Positions 44,510 to 52,808 of a stretch of DNA of 64,000 bases are shown piece by piece; position 1 is the stretch's first letter; the number at the start of each line of letters is the position of its first letter. The stretch comes from Sphingomonas endophytica (GTDB lineage Bacteria; Pseudomonadota; Alphaproteobacteria; Sphingomonadales; Sphingomonadaceae). The notes under the pieces were generated by a model. The model saw nothing but the letters and a program-made list of their open reading frames with translations. It was not told where the DNA came from and did no database searches. Both the position numbers and the translations under genes were made by a program. The stretch lies in the NCBI RefSeq assembly GCF_014199415.1, contig NZ_JACIJN010000007.1:62001-126000 (forward strand). The letters are read 5' to 3'.

Positions 44510-45526
44510 ATGGTTCACGCGTCGAGAAGATCGTCGAGCGGTTTCTCGCACTGGTTGCGGACAGGCCGATTGCCGCCGGTTCGCACCGCGGACGGCATCG
44601 AACTTAAATTCAATCCATGGCACGATCCGACGGACGGTCGCTTCACATTCGCTGGCGCAGGATCAACTCAAGGCGTTGGCACCCGCGACTCGCGCCAGCC
44701 TCGACTGCGTCGCGGCGCTCGTGGCGGATCGTCGAAAAGCACCGGCGGGCCGCCTGCCGGCCCCGACCCCCGAATTTATTCTAAGATTTCGCCAAAGGCA
44801 AAAGCAGGAAACGCGAAACAATCGCACCCGATCGGTAAGTTCGCGGGTGGGGCCGGCGAAGGTCTGTACGATGCCGTCAAGGAAACGGTCACCGGCACCT
44901 ATTCGCTTCTGACCACCAATCCGGTCACCACGATCAAAGACATCAATAGCGGCGTCGCGGCGATGATCGACGGTGCGCTGGCCGCGGAAGATACGCCGGC
45001 ACACGTCCAGGTTCAACGCGCCGCTTCGGCGGTCGCGCATATGTCCCCGCATGATCTCGGCCACGTGGTCGGCTCGACGGTCGGCGACGCGGCGTCAGCA
45101 GTCGCGCCGGGCGCTGCGCTGAGCAAGGTGTCGAGGTTGCGCTATCTGCGCACACTGCGACCTCACACGGTCTACGAATCGCCCAAAATTAAGAACATGA
45201 AAGAGAATCTCGGCAAGGAACCCGCGCCTTGGAAGGATTACAACAACGGGGCTGAAGGTGCTCAACCAGGATTTGCTCCGGCATTGATGCGCACAATGCC
45301 AGATGGTTCAATGCGACCTGTAAAGTTTGACGGCATTGACGGAGATTACGTCATCGACCGAAAATGGGCGGTCGTAAACCGTCCCCGCGCACGAGCACAG
45401 GCATTACGGCAGTCCGAGGTCCTAGCGCAGCATAGATTGGTTGGAACGTGGGAAGTTCCAGATGAAATACAAAAAGTCAAAGCTCTTAAGCTATTCAAAG
45501 ATTTAAAATACGCAATATCAAGGTAA
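44510..45526 (+). CDS. Probable polymorphic toxin with C-terminal restriction-endonuclease-fold-like nuclease domain
   Basis: 338 residues with three zones. The N-terminus (~1-55) carries KFNPWHDPTDGRFTFAGAG, a short motif I associate with sphingomonad toxins and some phage-head-like proteins. The middle (~100-215) is a helical, alanine/glycine-rich stretch (GKFAGGAGEGLYDAVKETV). The last ~75 residues hold KFDGIDGDYVIDRK, QALRQSEVLAQ and WEVPDEIQKVKALKLF, matching the look of PD-(D/E)xK-type toxin tips; the D..DxK pattern would be catalytic. GC content falls along the C-terminal part, as in swapped toxin tips. AGGGGAG lies 7 bases before the ATG. There is no classical signal peptide. Delivery route and target are unknown. 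Confidence 0.7.
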   Translation: MVHASRRSSSGFSHWLRTGRLPPVRTADGIELKFNPWHDPTDGRFTFAGAGSTQGVGTRDSRQPRLRRGARGGSSKSTGGPPAGPDPRIYSKISPKAKAGNAKQSHPIGKFAGGAGEGLYDAVKETVTGTYSLLTTNPVTTIKDINSGVAAMIDGALAAEDTPAHVQVQRAASAVAHMSPHDLGHVVGSTVGDAASAVAPGAALSKVSRLRYLRTLRPHTVYESPKIKNMKENLGKEPAPWKDYNNGAEGAQPGFAPALMRTMPDGSMRPVKFDGIDGDYVIDRKWAVVNRPRARAQALRQSEVLAQHRLVGTWEVPDEIQKVKALKLFKDLKYAISR

Positions 45527-45539
45527 GGGTGGTTAAGCC

Positions 45540-45872
45540 ATGAACGTCGATCGTGAGTCTCTTGTCGCCAGACAGGTAGCAGAAATTATCATAGGGTATG
45601 TTGATTTTCTGGAGATTCCAGATGAAGACATCGTCAATCCAGACAACGCGATGCAGATGATGGAGTATCTCGCCGCGCAGCTGGAAGGTTTAGAGAAAGG
45701 TTTCCTTCGTCAGCTTGTCGACGCCTTTTACGCGATCGCCGACGAATCTACAGGCGAAACGCGGGAAGCGGTGCGCAATATTCCCCACGGCTTTTATCTG
45801 GAGGAGGCACTCGCCGCCGACGATCCGGTGCGCCTTGCCGAACTGGAGGCGATCCGCGATGCCCGGGACTGA
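45540..45872 (+). CDS. Probable immunity protein for the preceding toxin
   Basis: 110-residue acidic, helix-rich protein starting 14 bases after the toxin stop. It has no recognised family. Acidic runs (EIPDEDIVNPDN, AIADESTGETREA, AADDPVRLAELEAIRD) would suit binding to a basic nuclease. It shares the lower GC content of the toxin tip at its 5' end. The position directly after the toxin tip, the size and the charge are the usual features of immunity genes in polymorphic toxin loci; this is inference, not homology. Confidence 0.6.
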   Translation: MNVDRESLVARQVAEIIIGYVDFLEIPDEDIVNPDNAMQMMEYLAAQLEGLEKGFLRQLVDAFYAIADESTGETREAVRNIPHGFYLEEALAADDPVRLAELEAIRDARD

Positions 45873-46002
45873 AGATCGGCATCCTGCTTCCGGGTAAAAG
45901 CAGCCGGGCGGGGATGACGTTGGGTGGCCACGCTCCGGGTCACCCGCCGCCCAAATATCTTGTTCACCCCCGCTCAAGCCGCTATCCGCCACGGGGCTGA
46001 TC

Positions 46003-48180
46003 ATGGCCCGCGCCCGCACCTCCCGCTCCGCTCCGTCCAGGACCCGCTCGCCGTGGCGACGTCGGGCCGGGCTTGCCGTCAAACTCGCGCTCGGGGCGAT
46101 CGTGCTGGCCTTCGCTGCGCTGCTGACCGCGGTCTATATCGCGCGCTCGCAGCTCCCCAGCTTTGAATCGCTGAAATCGTCGCCCAACGGGCAGATGATC
46201 CGCGTCCATGCCGCCGACGGCTCGGTGCTGGTGTCGCTCGGGCCGAGCTATGGCGAGTGGCTGGCCTATGACCGCATTCCCGCGGTGATGCGCGACGCGA
46301 CGATCGCGGTCGAGGACCGGCGCTTCGACAGCCATGTCGGCGTCGACCCGGTCGGGATCGTCCGCTCGCTCTACGTCAATTACGAGCGCGGGCGGCGGGT
46401 CCAGGGTGCTTCTACGATCACCCAGCAGCTCGCGCGCAACATCTTCCTGAACAATCAGAAGAAGTTCGGGCGTAAGTTCCGCGAGGGCATCCTCGCGCTC
46501 GCGCTGGAGCGCAAATTCTCGAAGGAACAGATCCTCGAGCTGTATCTCAACAAGGTCTATTACGGCGGTGGCGCCTATGGGATCGACGCGGCGAGCCGCA
46601 AATTCTTCGGCCATGGCGCGGATCATCTGAGCCTGCCCGAGGCGGCGGTGATCGCGGGGCTGGTCAAGGCACCCTCGAACTACTCGCCGACCGCCGATGC
46701 GCAGGCCGCGGTCGGGCGCGCCGGCGTGGTGATCCAGCAGATGGTGCGGAACGGCTTCATCTCGGTCGATCAGGCGCGCGAGGCGAACGATGTCGGTGTG
46801 AAGCTGGCCCCTGCGCCGCGCCAGAACAGCGTGCGCTATTTCACCGACTGGGCGCTGCCGCAGCTCGACCTGCTGATCGACGAAACCGAAAAGCCGTTGG
46901 AAGTGTGGACGACGCTCGACCCCGCGATGCAGCGCGATGCCGACGCGGCGGTGCGCGCCAACGTTCCCAAGGGCGCGCAGGGCGCGCTGGTGTCGATCGA
47001 CCGCGACGGGTCGGTACGCGCGATGGTCGGCGGCACCGATTACGTCAGCTCGATCTACAACCGGGCGACGCAGGCGCAGCGCCAGCCGGGCTCGTCGTTC
47101 AAGCTGTTCGTCTATCTCGCCGCGCTGGAGGCGGGCAAGACGCCGGAGGATCGCGAGATCGACGAGCCGGTGACGATCGACGGCTGGAGCCCGCGCAACG
47201 ATTCACGGCGCTTCTCGGGCAGCGTCACGCTGCGCACGGCGTTCGCCTATTCGCTTAACACGATCGCCGCCAAACTGGGTCAGGCAGTCGGCTTCCAGAC
47301 CGTTGCCGACATGGCGCGACGCTTCGGGATCAGCACGCCGGTCAACACGCATCCGTCGATGGTGCTCGGCACCTCCGACGTGAGGCTGATCGACATGACG
47401 CGCGCCTTCGCCAGCGTGGGCAACAAGGGCGTCGCGATCACGCCGTTCGGGATCACGCGCGTCACCGCCGATGGCGAGGAGATCTACCGCCACGAGGTCG
47501 ACCGCAGCCAGGTGCTGGTCGCGCCCAACGTCGCCGCCGAGATGACCGACCTGTTGCAGACCGCGGTCAACACCGGCACCGGTCGCGCGGCGCAGATCGG
47601 GCGGCCGGTGGCGGGCAAGACCGGCACGACCACCAGCAGCAAGGACGGCTGGTTCCTCGGCTTCTCGTCGGGGCTGACCACCGGGGTGTGGATGGGGCGC
47701 GACGATGCGCGCCCGATCGCCGGGCTGCACGGCGGCACCGCCCCGGCGCGTGCCTTCCGCGAGTTCATGGTCAAGGCCGTCGCCAAGCGGCCGATCGAGC
47801 AGTTCGAAACCGCGGTGACGCTGCCAGAGGCGCAGCTCGAGCCCGATGCGGAAAGCTATTACGGCGCGCCCGACAATGCGACCTATACCGACGATGGCGG
47901 CTATGGCGTGGAGGCGGGTACCGCCCCCGAGCAGGGCACGGTGTTCGGCCCCGAGCGGCCGGTGGTGCAGCCGCTTCCGCCGCAGGAAAATGAGCCGCAG
48001 CAACAGCCGCACTCGGCGCAACAGCAACCGCGCCCCGACGAGCGGCTCGATCAGGACTGGCTCGATCGCGTCACCGGGCAGCCGCGTCGCGACGCGGTGC
48101 GGACTCCGCCGCCGCCGCGCGCCGCACCGCCGTCACGCCCGTCGGCCGCGGCTCAGCCCGGCGAGCGGCCGTACCAGTGA
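46003..48180 (+). CDS. Class A penicillin-binding protein, PBP1A family
   Basis: Bifunctional peptidoglycan glycosyltransferase/transpeptidase, anchored in the inner membrane. It has 725 residues. A basic cytoplasmic tail and one membrane helix (LALGAIVLAFAALLTAVYIA) come first. The GT51 domain shows AVEDRRFDSHVGVDP, QGASTITQQLARN and YLNKVYYGGGAYGI. The transpeptidase has SSFK near 363 (active serine), SLN in YSLNTIA and GKTGTT near 541. The last ~110 residues are a proline/glutamine-rich, probably disordered tail (QQQPHSAQQQPRP). Its end overlaps the convergent metallopeptidase gene by 28 bases. Confidence 0.95.
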   Translation: MARARTSRSAPSRTRSPWRRRAGLAVKLALGAIVLAFAALLTAVYIARSQLPSFESLKSSPNGQMIRVHAADGSVLVSLGPSYGEWLAYDRIPAVMRDATIAVEDRRFDSHVGVDPVGIVRSLYVNYERGRRVQGASTITQQLARNIFLNNQKKFGRKFREGILALALERKFSKEQILELYLNKVYYGGGAYGIDAASRKFFGHGADHLSLPEAAVIAGLVKAPSNYSPTADAQAAVGRAGVVIQQMVRNGFISVDQAREANDVGVKLAPAPRQNSVRYFTDWALPQLDLLIDETEKPLEVWTTLDPAMQRDADAAVRANVPKGAQGALVSIDRDGSVRAMVGGTDYVSSIYNRATQAQRQPGSSFKLFVYLAALEAGKTPEDREIDEPVTIDGWSPRNDSRRFSGSVTLRTAFAYSLNTIAAKLGQAVGFQTVADMARRFGISTPVNTHPSMVLGTSDVRLIDMTRAFASVGNKGVAITPFGITRVTADGEEIYRHEVDRSQVLVAPNVAAEMTDLLQTAVNTGTGRAAQIGRPVAGKTGTTTSSKDGWFLGFSSGLTTGVWMGRDDARPIAGLHGGTAPARAFREFMVKAVAKRPIEQFETAVTLPEAQLEPDAESYYGAPDNATYTDDGGYGVEAGTAPEQGTVFGPERPVVQPLPPQENEPQQQPHSAQQQPRPDERLDQDWLDRVTGQPRRDAVRTPPPPRAAPPSRPSAAAQPGERPYQ

Positions 48181-48830
48181 AGCGCCGCGCCGTTCGCGCG
48201 TAGCCACGCGCGTTCGGGCCGGGGATCGCGGCCGTAGAGTTCGGCGACCAGCGCGTGAAAGACCGGCGCGTGATTCATGTGGACGCGGTGTGCGACCTCA
48301 TGCGCGGCGGTCGCCCGGCGCACCGCTGGCGGGGCGAGCACCAGCCGCCAGCTGTACCGGATTGCGCCATGATGCGCGCAGCTGCCCCACCGCCCGCGCG
48401 CGTCGCCGATCGTCACCCCGCTGACGCTCACGCCGGCGCGTGCGGCGTAGAAAGCGGTATCCTGCTCGAGCAACGCCAGCGCCTGCCGCCGCAGCCACCG
48501 CTCGACACGGTGCGGCAAGCTTTCGAGCAGTCCGCCGAGCACCAGCCGATCGCCCTCCACCGCCGGGGTGCGCAGCGCGTCGGCGTGCCACGCGATCGTG
48601 AGCATCTTCCCGTCGACGGGGATCGTCGCGCCAGGGACGAACGGTCGCGCGGCGGGTAGCCGGTCACGCTGATGATCGATCCACGCCTCCTGCGCGCGCG
48701 CCCACGCCAGCGCCTTGGCGAGCGAGGCACGCGGCGGCAGCGTCAGCCGCGCCTGGCCGCTGACCGGATCGAACGACAGCCGCGTGCGGCGCGCGCGCGG
48801 ATGGCGCACCACCGCGATGTCATCGGTCAC
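48153..48830 (-). CDS. YgjP-like (DUF45) zinc metallopeptidase
   Basis: SprT/YgjP-type metallopeptidase of the M48-like DUF45 family; physiological substrates are unknown. It has 225 residues. The zinc-binding helix AHEVAHRVHMNH (HExxH near residue 177) is preceded by RWGSCAHHGAIRYSWRLVLA, the family's second hallmark. The N-terminal region (RTRLSFDPVSGQARLTLPP) is the usual beta-strand part. It overlaps the YkgJ gene by 4 bases upstream (ATGA). Confidence 0.92.
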   Translation of the reverse strand: MTDDIAVVRHPRARRTRLSFDPVSGQARLTLPPRASLAKALAWARAQEAWIDHQRDRLPAARPFVPGATIPVDGKMLTIAWHADALRTPAVEGDRLVLGGLLESLPHRVERWLRRQALALLEQDTAFYAARAGVSVSGVTIGDARGRWGSCAHHGAIRYSWRLVLAPPAVRRATAAHEVAHRVHMNHAPVFHALVAELYGRDPRPERAWLRANGAALHWYGRSPG

Positions 48831-49270
48831 AGCTCGCGGTCGACGATATGCAGTTCGAGCTCGCCGGCATCATCCTCGCTGATCGTCCAGCCGCGCACCG
48901 ACTGACCGGCGCGATGGACCGCCTCGCGATCGCCCGACACGAGATAATGCCACTCGGGCAGCGGCTCGCCCGCCGCGCGCAGCCGATAGGCGCAGGTCGT
49001 GGGCAGCCAGTCGATCGCGTGGACGTTACCCATCGTCAACCGCACGCACTCGCTGACATAGGCGCGGCGGTGGCGGTAGTTCGAGCATTGCCCGCTGCGG
49101 CGATCCAGCAACCGGCACGCGACGTTGGTGGCGACCAGCTCGCCGGTCTCCTCATCCTCCAGCTTGTGGAGGCAGCATTTGCCGCAGCCGTCGCACAAGG
49201 CCTCCCATTGCGCGCGGTCGAGCCTGTCGAGCGGCGTCGTCTCCCAGAAACGACCGGTCAGTGCGCCCAT
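48827..49270 (-). CDS. YkgJ/UPF0260 family cysteine-cluster protein
   Basis: UPF0260 (YcgN-like) protein, a predicted metal- or Fe-S-binding cysteine-cluster protein of unknown function. It has 147 residues. The cluster opens with ALCDGCGKCCLHKLEDEETG near 25-44 and continues with VACRLLD, GQCSNY, VSECVRL and TTCAYR, giving eight conserved cysteines. LPEWHYLVSGD is family-typical. Its start overlaps the Sco1 gene by 13 bases. Confidence 0.93.
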   Translation of the reverse strand: MGALTGRFWETTPLDRLDRAQWEALCDGCGKCCLHKLEDEETGELVATNVACRLLDRRSGQCSNYRHRRAYVSECVRLTMGNVHAIDWLPTTCAYRLRAAGEPLPEWHYLVSGDREAVHRAGQSVRGWTISEDDAGELELHIVDREL

Positions 49271-49845
49271 TTCCTCACCTCCGTCGCGATCGCAGCCGGC
49301 GGGCCTTCGGGCAACAGCGCCAGCGGCCTGCCGTCCGGATCAAAGAGATAGATCTGCCGGCTGTGGTCCATGAGATAGCCGCCCCCGGTGCCGGCGCCAC
49401 GTGCGAAATAGATGCCATATTCCTTCGCGACCTTCGCGATTTGCTCGGGCGTCCCGGTCAGGCCGACGAGCCGCGGATGAAAGGCGGTGACGAACCGCTT
49501 GAGCGCGGCGGGCGTGTCGCGCGCCGGATCGATGGTGATGAAGATCGGGACGATCCGCTTGCCGAGCGCCGGATCGTCGCGCTCGATCGTCTTGAGCGCC
49601 GCCGCAATGTTCTGCACGTCGGTCGGGCAGACATCAGGGCAGAAGGTGTAGCCGAAATAGACGATGCGATAGCGTCCGGCGAAATCGCGATCGGTGACGG
49701 TGCGCCCATCCTGATCGGTCAGCGTGAAGGCGCCACCGATCCGCGCGCCCGCCAGCGGCGGCTCGCCGGCCGGCTCTTTGGCACAGCCCGAGAGAGGCCC
49801 GGCGAGCAGCAGCGCGAGCGTGGCGGCGAAACAGCGCATGTTCAT
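49258..49845 (-). CDS. Sco1/SenC family copper chaperone lipoprotein
   Basis: Thioredoxin-fold protein that delivers copper to the CuA site of cytochrome oxidase or handles redox stress. It has 195 residues. The lipobox LSGC puts the lipid cysteine at residue 21. The copper-binding CxxxC is C69/C73 (YTFCPDVCPTD), with a histidine in the C-terminal DHSRQIYLFD. All three ligands are present, so copper binding is likely. It is first in the sco1-ykgJ-ygjP operon and divergent from the ankyrin gene. Confidence 0.95.
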   Translation of the reverse strand: MNMRCFAATLALLLAGPLSGCAKEPAGEPPLAGARIGGAFTLTDQDGRTVTDRDFAGRYRIVYFGYTFCPDVCPTDVQNIAAALKTIERDDPALGKRIVPIFITIDPARDTPAALKRFVTAFHPRLVGLTGTPEQIAKVAKEYGIYFARGAGTGGGYLMDHSRQIYLFDPDGRPLALLPEGPPAAIATEVRKWAH

Positions 49846-49911
49846 GGCGAGGCCAGATGTGATGCGTTATAGGCAGCAACGCAACCCTCAGTCCTAGCGA
49901 GACCCGCCCCG

Positions 49912-50520
49912 ATGCTTCGCCGTTCGCTTATTCCCATCGCGCTGCTCGCCGCGCTGCCGGCGGTCACCGCCACGTCCGTGGCCGCGCAGCAGCAATCGCA
50001 GAGTTACAAGTTCCTTGAAGCAGTGCGGAAGGGTGACGGCAACGCGGTGATCGGAATGCTCGACCAGCCCGGCCAGACGATCATCAACGCGCGCGACATC
50101 ACCAATGGCGAGGGCGCGATCCATATCGTCGTCAAGCGCGGCGATGCGGCCTATCTGCGCTATCTGCTCGCCAAGGGCGCCGATCCGAACCTGCGCGACG
50201 GGCAGGGCGACACCGCGATGATGCTGGCGGTGCAGGCGAACCAGCCCGACCTGATCCAGATCCTGGGCGCGTCCAAGGCCAATCCGAACCTCGGCAACAA
50301 TGGCGGCGAGACGCCGCTGATCCGCGCCGTGCAGCGTCGCGACCTTGGGCTGGTTCGCGCGGTGCTCGCCGCCGGCGGGAACCCCGACCAGACCGACAAT
50401 GTCGCGGGCATGTCCGCACGCGATTATGCCAGGCGCGATACGCGTTCGGCGGTGATCCTGAAAATTCTCGAGGAAACGCCCGCCAAGCCGCAGCGCGCGG
50501 TGGCAGGTCCGAAGTTCTGA
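49912..50520 (+). CDS. Exported ankyrin-repeat protein
   Basis: 202 residues with a signal peptide (RRSLIPIALLAALPAVTATSVAA) and about four ankyrin repeats between ~35 and 175: INARDITNGEGAIHIVVKRG, ADPNLRDGQGDTAMMLAVQA, ANPNLGNNGGETPLIRAVQR and GNPDQTDNVAGMSARDYARR. Periplasmic ankyrin proteins in bacteria sometimes aid catalase or other envelope proteins, but no partner is evident here. A strong terminator follows. Confidence 0.88.
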   Translation: MLRRSLIPIALLAALPAVTATSVAAQQQSQSYKFLEAVRKGDGNAVIGMLDQPGQTIINARDITNGEGAIHIVVKRGDAAYLRYLLAKGADPNLRDGQGDTAMMLAVQANQPDLIQILGASKANPNLGNNGGETPLIRAVQRRDLGLVRAVLAAGGNPDQTDNVAGMSARDYARRDTRSAVILKILEETPAKPQRAVAGPKF

Positions 50521-50530
50521 TCTCCATAGC

Positions 50531-50564
50531 CGGCATCCCGGGCTCGACCCGGTATGCCGCTTTT
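50531..50564 (+). terminator. Rho-independent terminator after the ankyrin gene
   Basis: CGGCATCCCGGG/CCCGGTATGCCG is an 11-of-12-bp stem with a CTCGA loop, followed by CTTTT. It starts 11 bases after the stop. Confidence 0.75.
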
Positions 50565-50635
50565 CACGACAGCTGTGGAGAAGACGGCCGGGGATCAGGT
50601 CGGCGGCGACAAGACTTGGGTAGCGACCTCCGCCC

Positions 50636-51133
50636 TCAAAAGCCGCTCACCGCATCCGGGTCATGCGCGGCGATCACCCGCCGCGCGGCACGGCGCGCGA
50701 AAGCGAGCGTGCAGCGCTTGCGGGTGGCGGCGGGCAGCGGATCGGTCCGCGCCTCGCGCACGATCGCCGCATCATAGCGGTCGGCGACGATCAGCCCGGT
50801 ACGATCCGGCAGGAACGCTTCCCCCGCGATCGGCGTGGCATCGAAGCCCGCCGGCACCGCCCAGTAGAAGCGGTCGCAATGCGCGAGATAATCCTGCCAC
50901 TTGCCGTCGCCGAGCAGGTCGGCACGCGAAACCTTAATCTCTACGATCACCAATTGCCCACGTGCGTCGACAGCCATCAGGTCGGCGCGGCGGCCGCCCT
51001 CCAGCGGGACTTCGGCGATGGCGGTAAGATCGTGCCGCAGCAGCATCCGCGTCACGCCACGTGCGACATCGAGCGCACATAGCGCGGCGGTAGCATCCTG
51101 ATGGCAGGTATCGGGCGGCGTCAACATGGCCAC
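50636..51133 (-). CDS. mmcB: MmcB family DNA-repair nuclease-like protein
   Basis: MmcB (DUF2893) is an SOS-regulated protein needed for mitomycin C resistance in Caulobacter. It has 165 residues. The PD-(D/E)xK-like core is RADLMAVDARGQLVIVEIKV near 48-67, with D51, E65 and K67. CDRFYWAVPAGFD and GLIVADRYDAAI also match. Starts at 51133, 51127 or 51124 are possible. A perfect LexA-type box lies just upstream, which strongly supports SOS control. Confidence 0.92.
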   Translation of the reverse strand: MAMLTPPDTCHQDATAALCALDVARGVTRMLLRHDLTAIAEVPLEGGRRADLMAVDARGQLVIVEIKVSRADLLGDGKWQDYLAHCDRFYWAVPAGFDATPIAGEAFLPDRTGLIVADRYDAAIVREARTDPLPAATRKRCTLAFARRAARRVIAAHDPDAVSGF

Positions 51134-51140
51134 CCGAATA

Positions 51141-51155
51141 GAACATCATGCGAAC
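51141..51155 (-). promoter_or_regulatory. LexA (SOS) box upstream of mmcB
   Basis: On the minus strand GTTC-GCATGAT-GTTC matches the alphaproteobacterial LexA box GTTC-N7-GTTC exactly. It ends 8 bases before the first mmcB start codon, so LexA would block transcription. Confidence 0.8.
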
Positions 51156-51191
51156 GAAAGCCACGCCCTCGTTTGCATCGTCCGATTGCGA

Positions 51192-51842
51192 TCAGCGATA
51201 AAAGACGTGGTTGCCGATCGAGGCGACGCGGACGCCATTGGCGTGGCCGGCGCGGCGATGGTTGAAATACAGCGCATTGGCGGCATCGCTTTCCCATGCG
51301 TCCTTCAGCGCGACCTTCGCGACGGCCATGGCGGTGCGCCAGTCGTCGTTGCTCGGCGCGGCTGGCATCCGGCCACCGCGCACGAACGAGAATTGCCCCT
51401 TCTGCGTGATGACCTCGCAGGCGCTGCCGCCGAAACGGTGCGAGCGGGTGCGGTTGAGGATCACCTCGGCGACCGCGAGCTGGCCGCTGAGCGGCTCGCC
51501 GCGGGCTTCGAAATAGATGGCGCCGGCCAGGCAGCGCAGGTCTTCGCCGGCGTCCGAGCGGATCGACTGGTCGGCGACTGCGGCGGCGAGGGTGGGATAG
51601 GCGATCTGCTCTTCGACCTGCGCCGGCGTGACGGTCGCGGTCGTGGTGTCGGCGACCGGCGCCGTAGCCGGTGCGGCCGGGGCGATTGCGGGAACCTGTG
51701 CGGGCAGGGCGAGTTGAATCGCGGTAGAAGCGGCGGGCATCGCCGGAAGTTCAGCGGCCAGTCCGGGAGCGCTCTGCGCTACCAGAGCAAGGACCGAGAA
51801 AGTAAGCGTCGCAAAAGTTGCGAGGCGCGAGCTGAACGGCAT
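51192..51842 (-). CDS. SleB-like cell-wall hydrolase, exported
   Basis: Peptidoglycan hydrolase of the SleB/CwlJ family (PF07486), in non-sporeformers a periplasmic wall-remodelling enzyme. It has 216 residues. A signal peptide (MPFSSRLATFATLTFSVLALVAQ region) and a Pro/Ala/Thr-rich linker (40-85) precede the catalytic domain LRCLAGAIYFEARGEPLSGQ. The conserved AVAEVILNRTRSHRFG and CEVITQKGQFSFV follow. The glutamate in YFEARGE is the expected catalytic residue. Confidence 0.93.
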   Translation of the reverse strand: MPFSSRLATFATLTFSVLALVAQSAPGLAAELPAMPAASTAIQLALPAQVPAIAPAAPATAPVADTTTATVTPAQVEEQIAYPTLAAAVADQSIRSDAGEDLRCLAGAIYFEARGEPLSGQLAVAEVILNRTRSHRFGGSACEVITQKGQFSFVRGGRMPAAPSNDDWRTAMAVAKVALKDAWESDAANALYFNHRRAGHANGVRVASIGNHVFYR

Positions 51843-52011
51843 TCCACATCATTTTTATGCGGTGGGTGCGCGGATACGATCGCTGAAGCAGCGTTAGCTG
51901 TTCGGTATCGCTCCGGGTCCCCCCCGACTGCGTCACCGTCGGGATCGCACCCCGCATCGGCACAACGCACGTTGTCGATACCGTCCGGCTACGGGCAACA
52001 GGTTAACAGGG

Positions 52012-52347
52012 TCAATGCGACAGGATCGTTTCAGCGACGAACCGTTCGGCTTGCGGGACGTCCAGTTCGATCACCCACAAATCCGGATCGCGACGGCGAC
52101 GATTCTGCCAATATTCCTCGACCGCCGCCGGGTCGTCGGCGCGCGGGCCGGCCGGAACGAGCGCATCACGGTCATCGAGTCCCCGCATCCGCTCGACCGC
52201 ACGCAGCCCGCGACCCTCCGCGATCAGGATCAGCAGCGCGCCGCCCTGCGGCTCGCCGCTGGCACGCACCACCGCCAGCCCGCCGGAGTCGTTCACGCGC
52301 CGCAGCAGCGCACCGACCGACAGGTGGGTCGGCAACCGCATGCTCAT
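52012..52347 (-). CDS. DUF1491 family protein
   Basis: Small alphaproteobacterial protein of unknown function; 111 residues. The family features are the opening RLPTHLSVGALLRRVNDSGG and the end DPDLWVIELDVPQAERFVAE. The ATG at 52347 overlaps the thioesterase stop by 4 bases (ATGA). It is the last gene of the leftward run that starts near the origin (hpf-ptsN-thioesterase-DUF1491). Confidence 0.88.
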   Translation of the reverse strand: MSMRLPTHLSVGALLRRVNDSGGLAVVRASGEPQGGALLILIAEGRGLRAVERMRGLDDRDALVPAGPRADDPAAVEEYWQNRRRRDPDLWVIELDVPQAERFVAETILSH

Positions 52348-52808
52348 CGGCCCGCGTACCCCGGCAGCGACGCCAGCGCGATCCGCGAGCGCATGAAGGT
52401 GCCGGTACCCCGCGCCACTTCCTCGCCGGTGGCGGTGACGAGGCGCGCCTCGGCGACGAAGACCCGGCGCTGCCCGCTGATCCAGCGGCCCTCCGCCACG
52501 ACCGGTCCCACGCCCAGCGGGCGGGTGAGCAGCAGGCTGAACTGCGTCGTCAGCAGGAAGCGATCGGTGACCAGACTGTTGCAGGCATAGAAAGCCGCAT
52601 CGTCGAGCATCTTGAAATAGCTGGTGCCATGCGCCGCGCCGGCGGCGTGGAAATGCCGTTCGTCGACCGCGAAGTGGATTCGCGACTCGCCGGGCGCGAC
52701 CAGCTCGAGCCGCGACTCGAAGAAGCGATTGATCGGCGCGGCCGCATAGAGCGACTCGAGCGCGCGATAATGTGCGGCGGCGCCTTCAGGCGGCATCGCG
52801 CTCGCCAT
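52344..52808 (-). CDS. PaaI family hotdog-fold thioesterase
   Basis: Acyl-CoA thioesterase of the PaaI/4HBT hotdog superfamily; the substrate is unknown. It has 154 residues from the ATG at 52808, or 150 from ATG 52796. Hotdog features are the AAHGTSYFKMLDDAAFYACN helix region, FLLTTQFSLLLTRPL and VARGTGTFMRSR. The start overlaps the ptsN 3' end by 11-23 bases. It sits between ptsN and DUF1491 in one operon. Confidence 0.87.
   Translation of the reverse strand: MASAMPPEGAAAHYRALESLYAAAPINRFFESRLELVAPGESRIHFAVDERHFHAAGAAHGTSYFKMLDDAAFYACNSLVTDRFLLTTQFSLLLTRPLGVGPVVAEGRWISGQRRVFVAEARLVTATGEEVARGTGTFMRSRIALASLPGYAGR

Noticed and set aside
44363..45900. Integrative island at tRNA-Leu with a repeated tRNA 3' end
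   Set aside because: I looked for a second copy of the tRNA 3' sequence downstream of the toxin/immunity pair and for an integrase; neither is visible.
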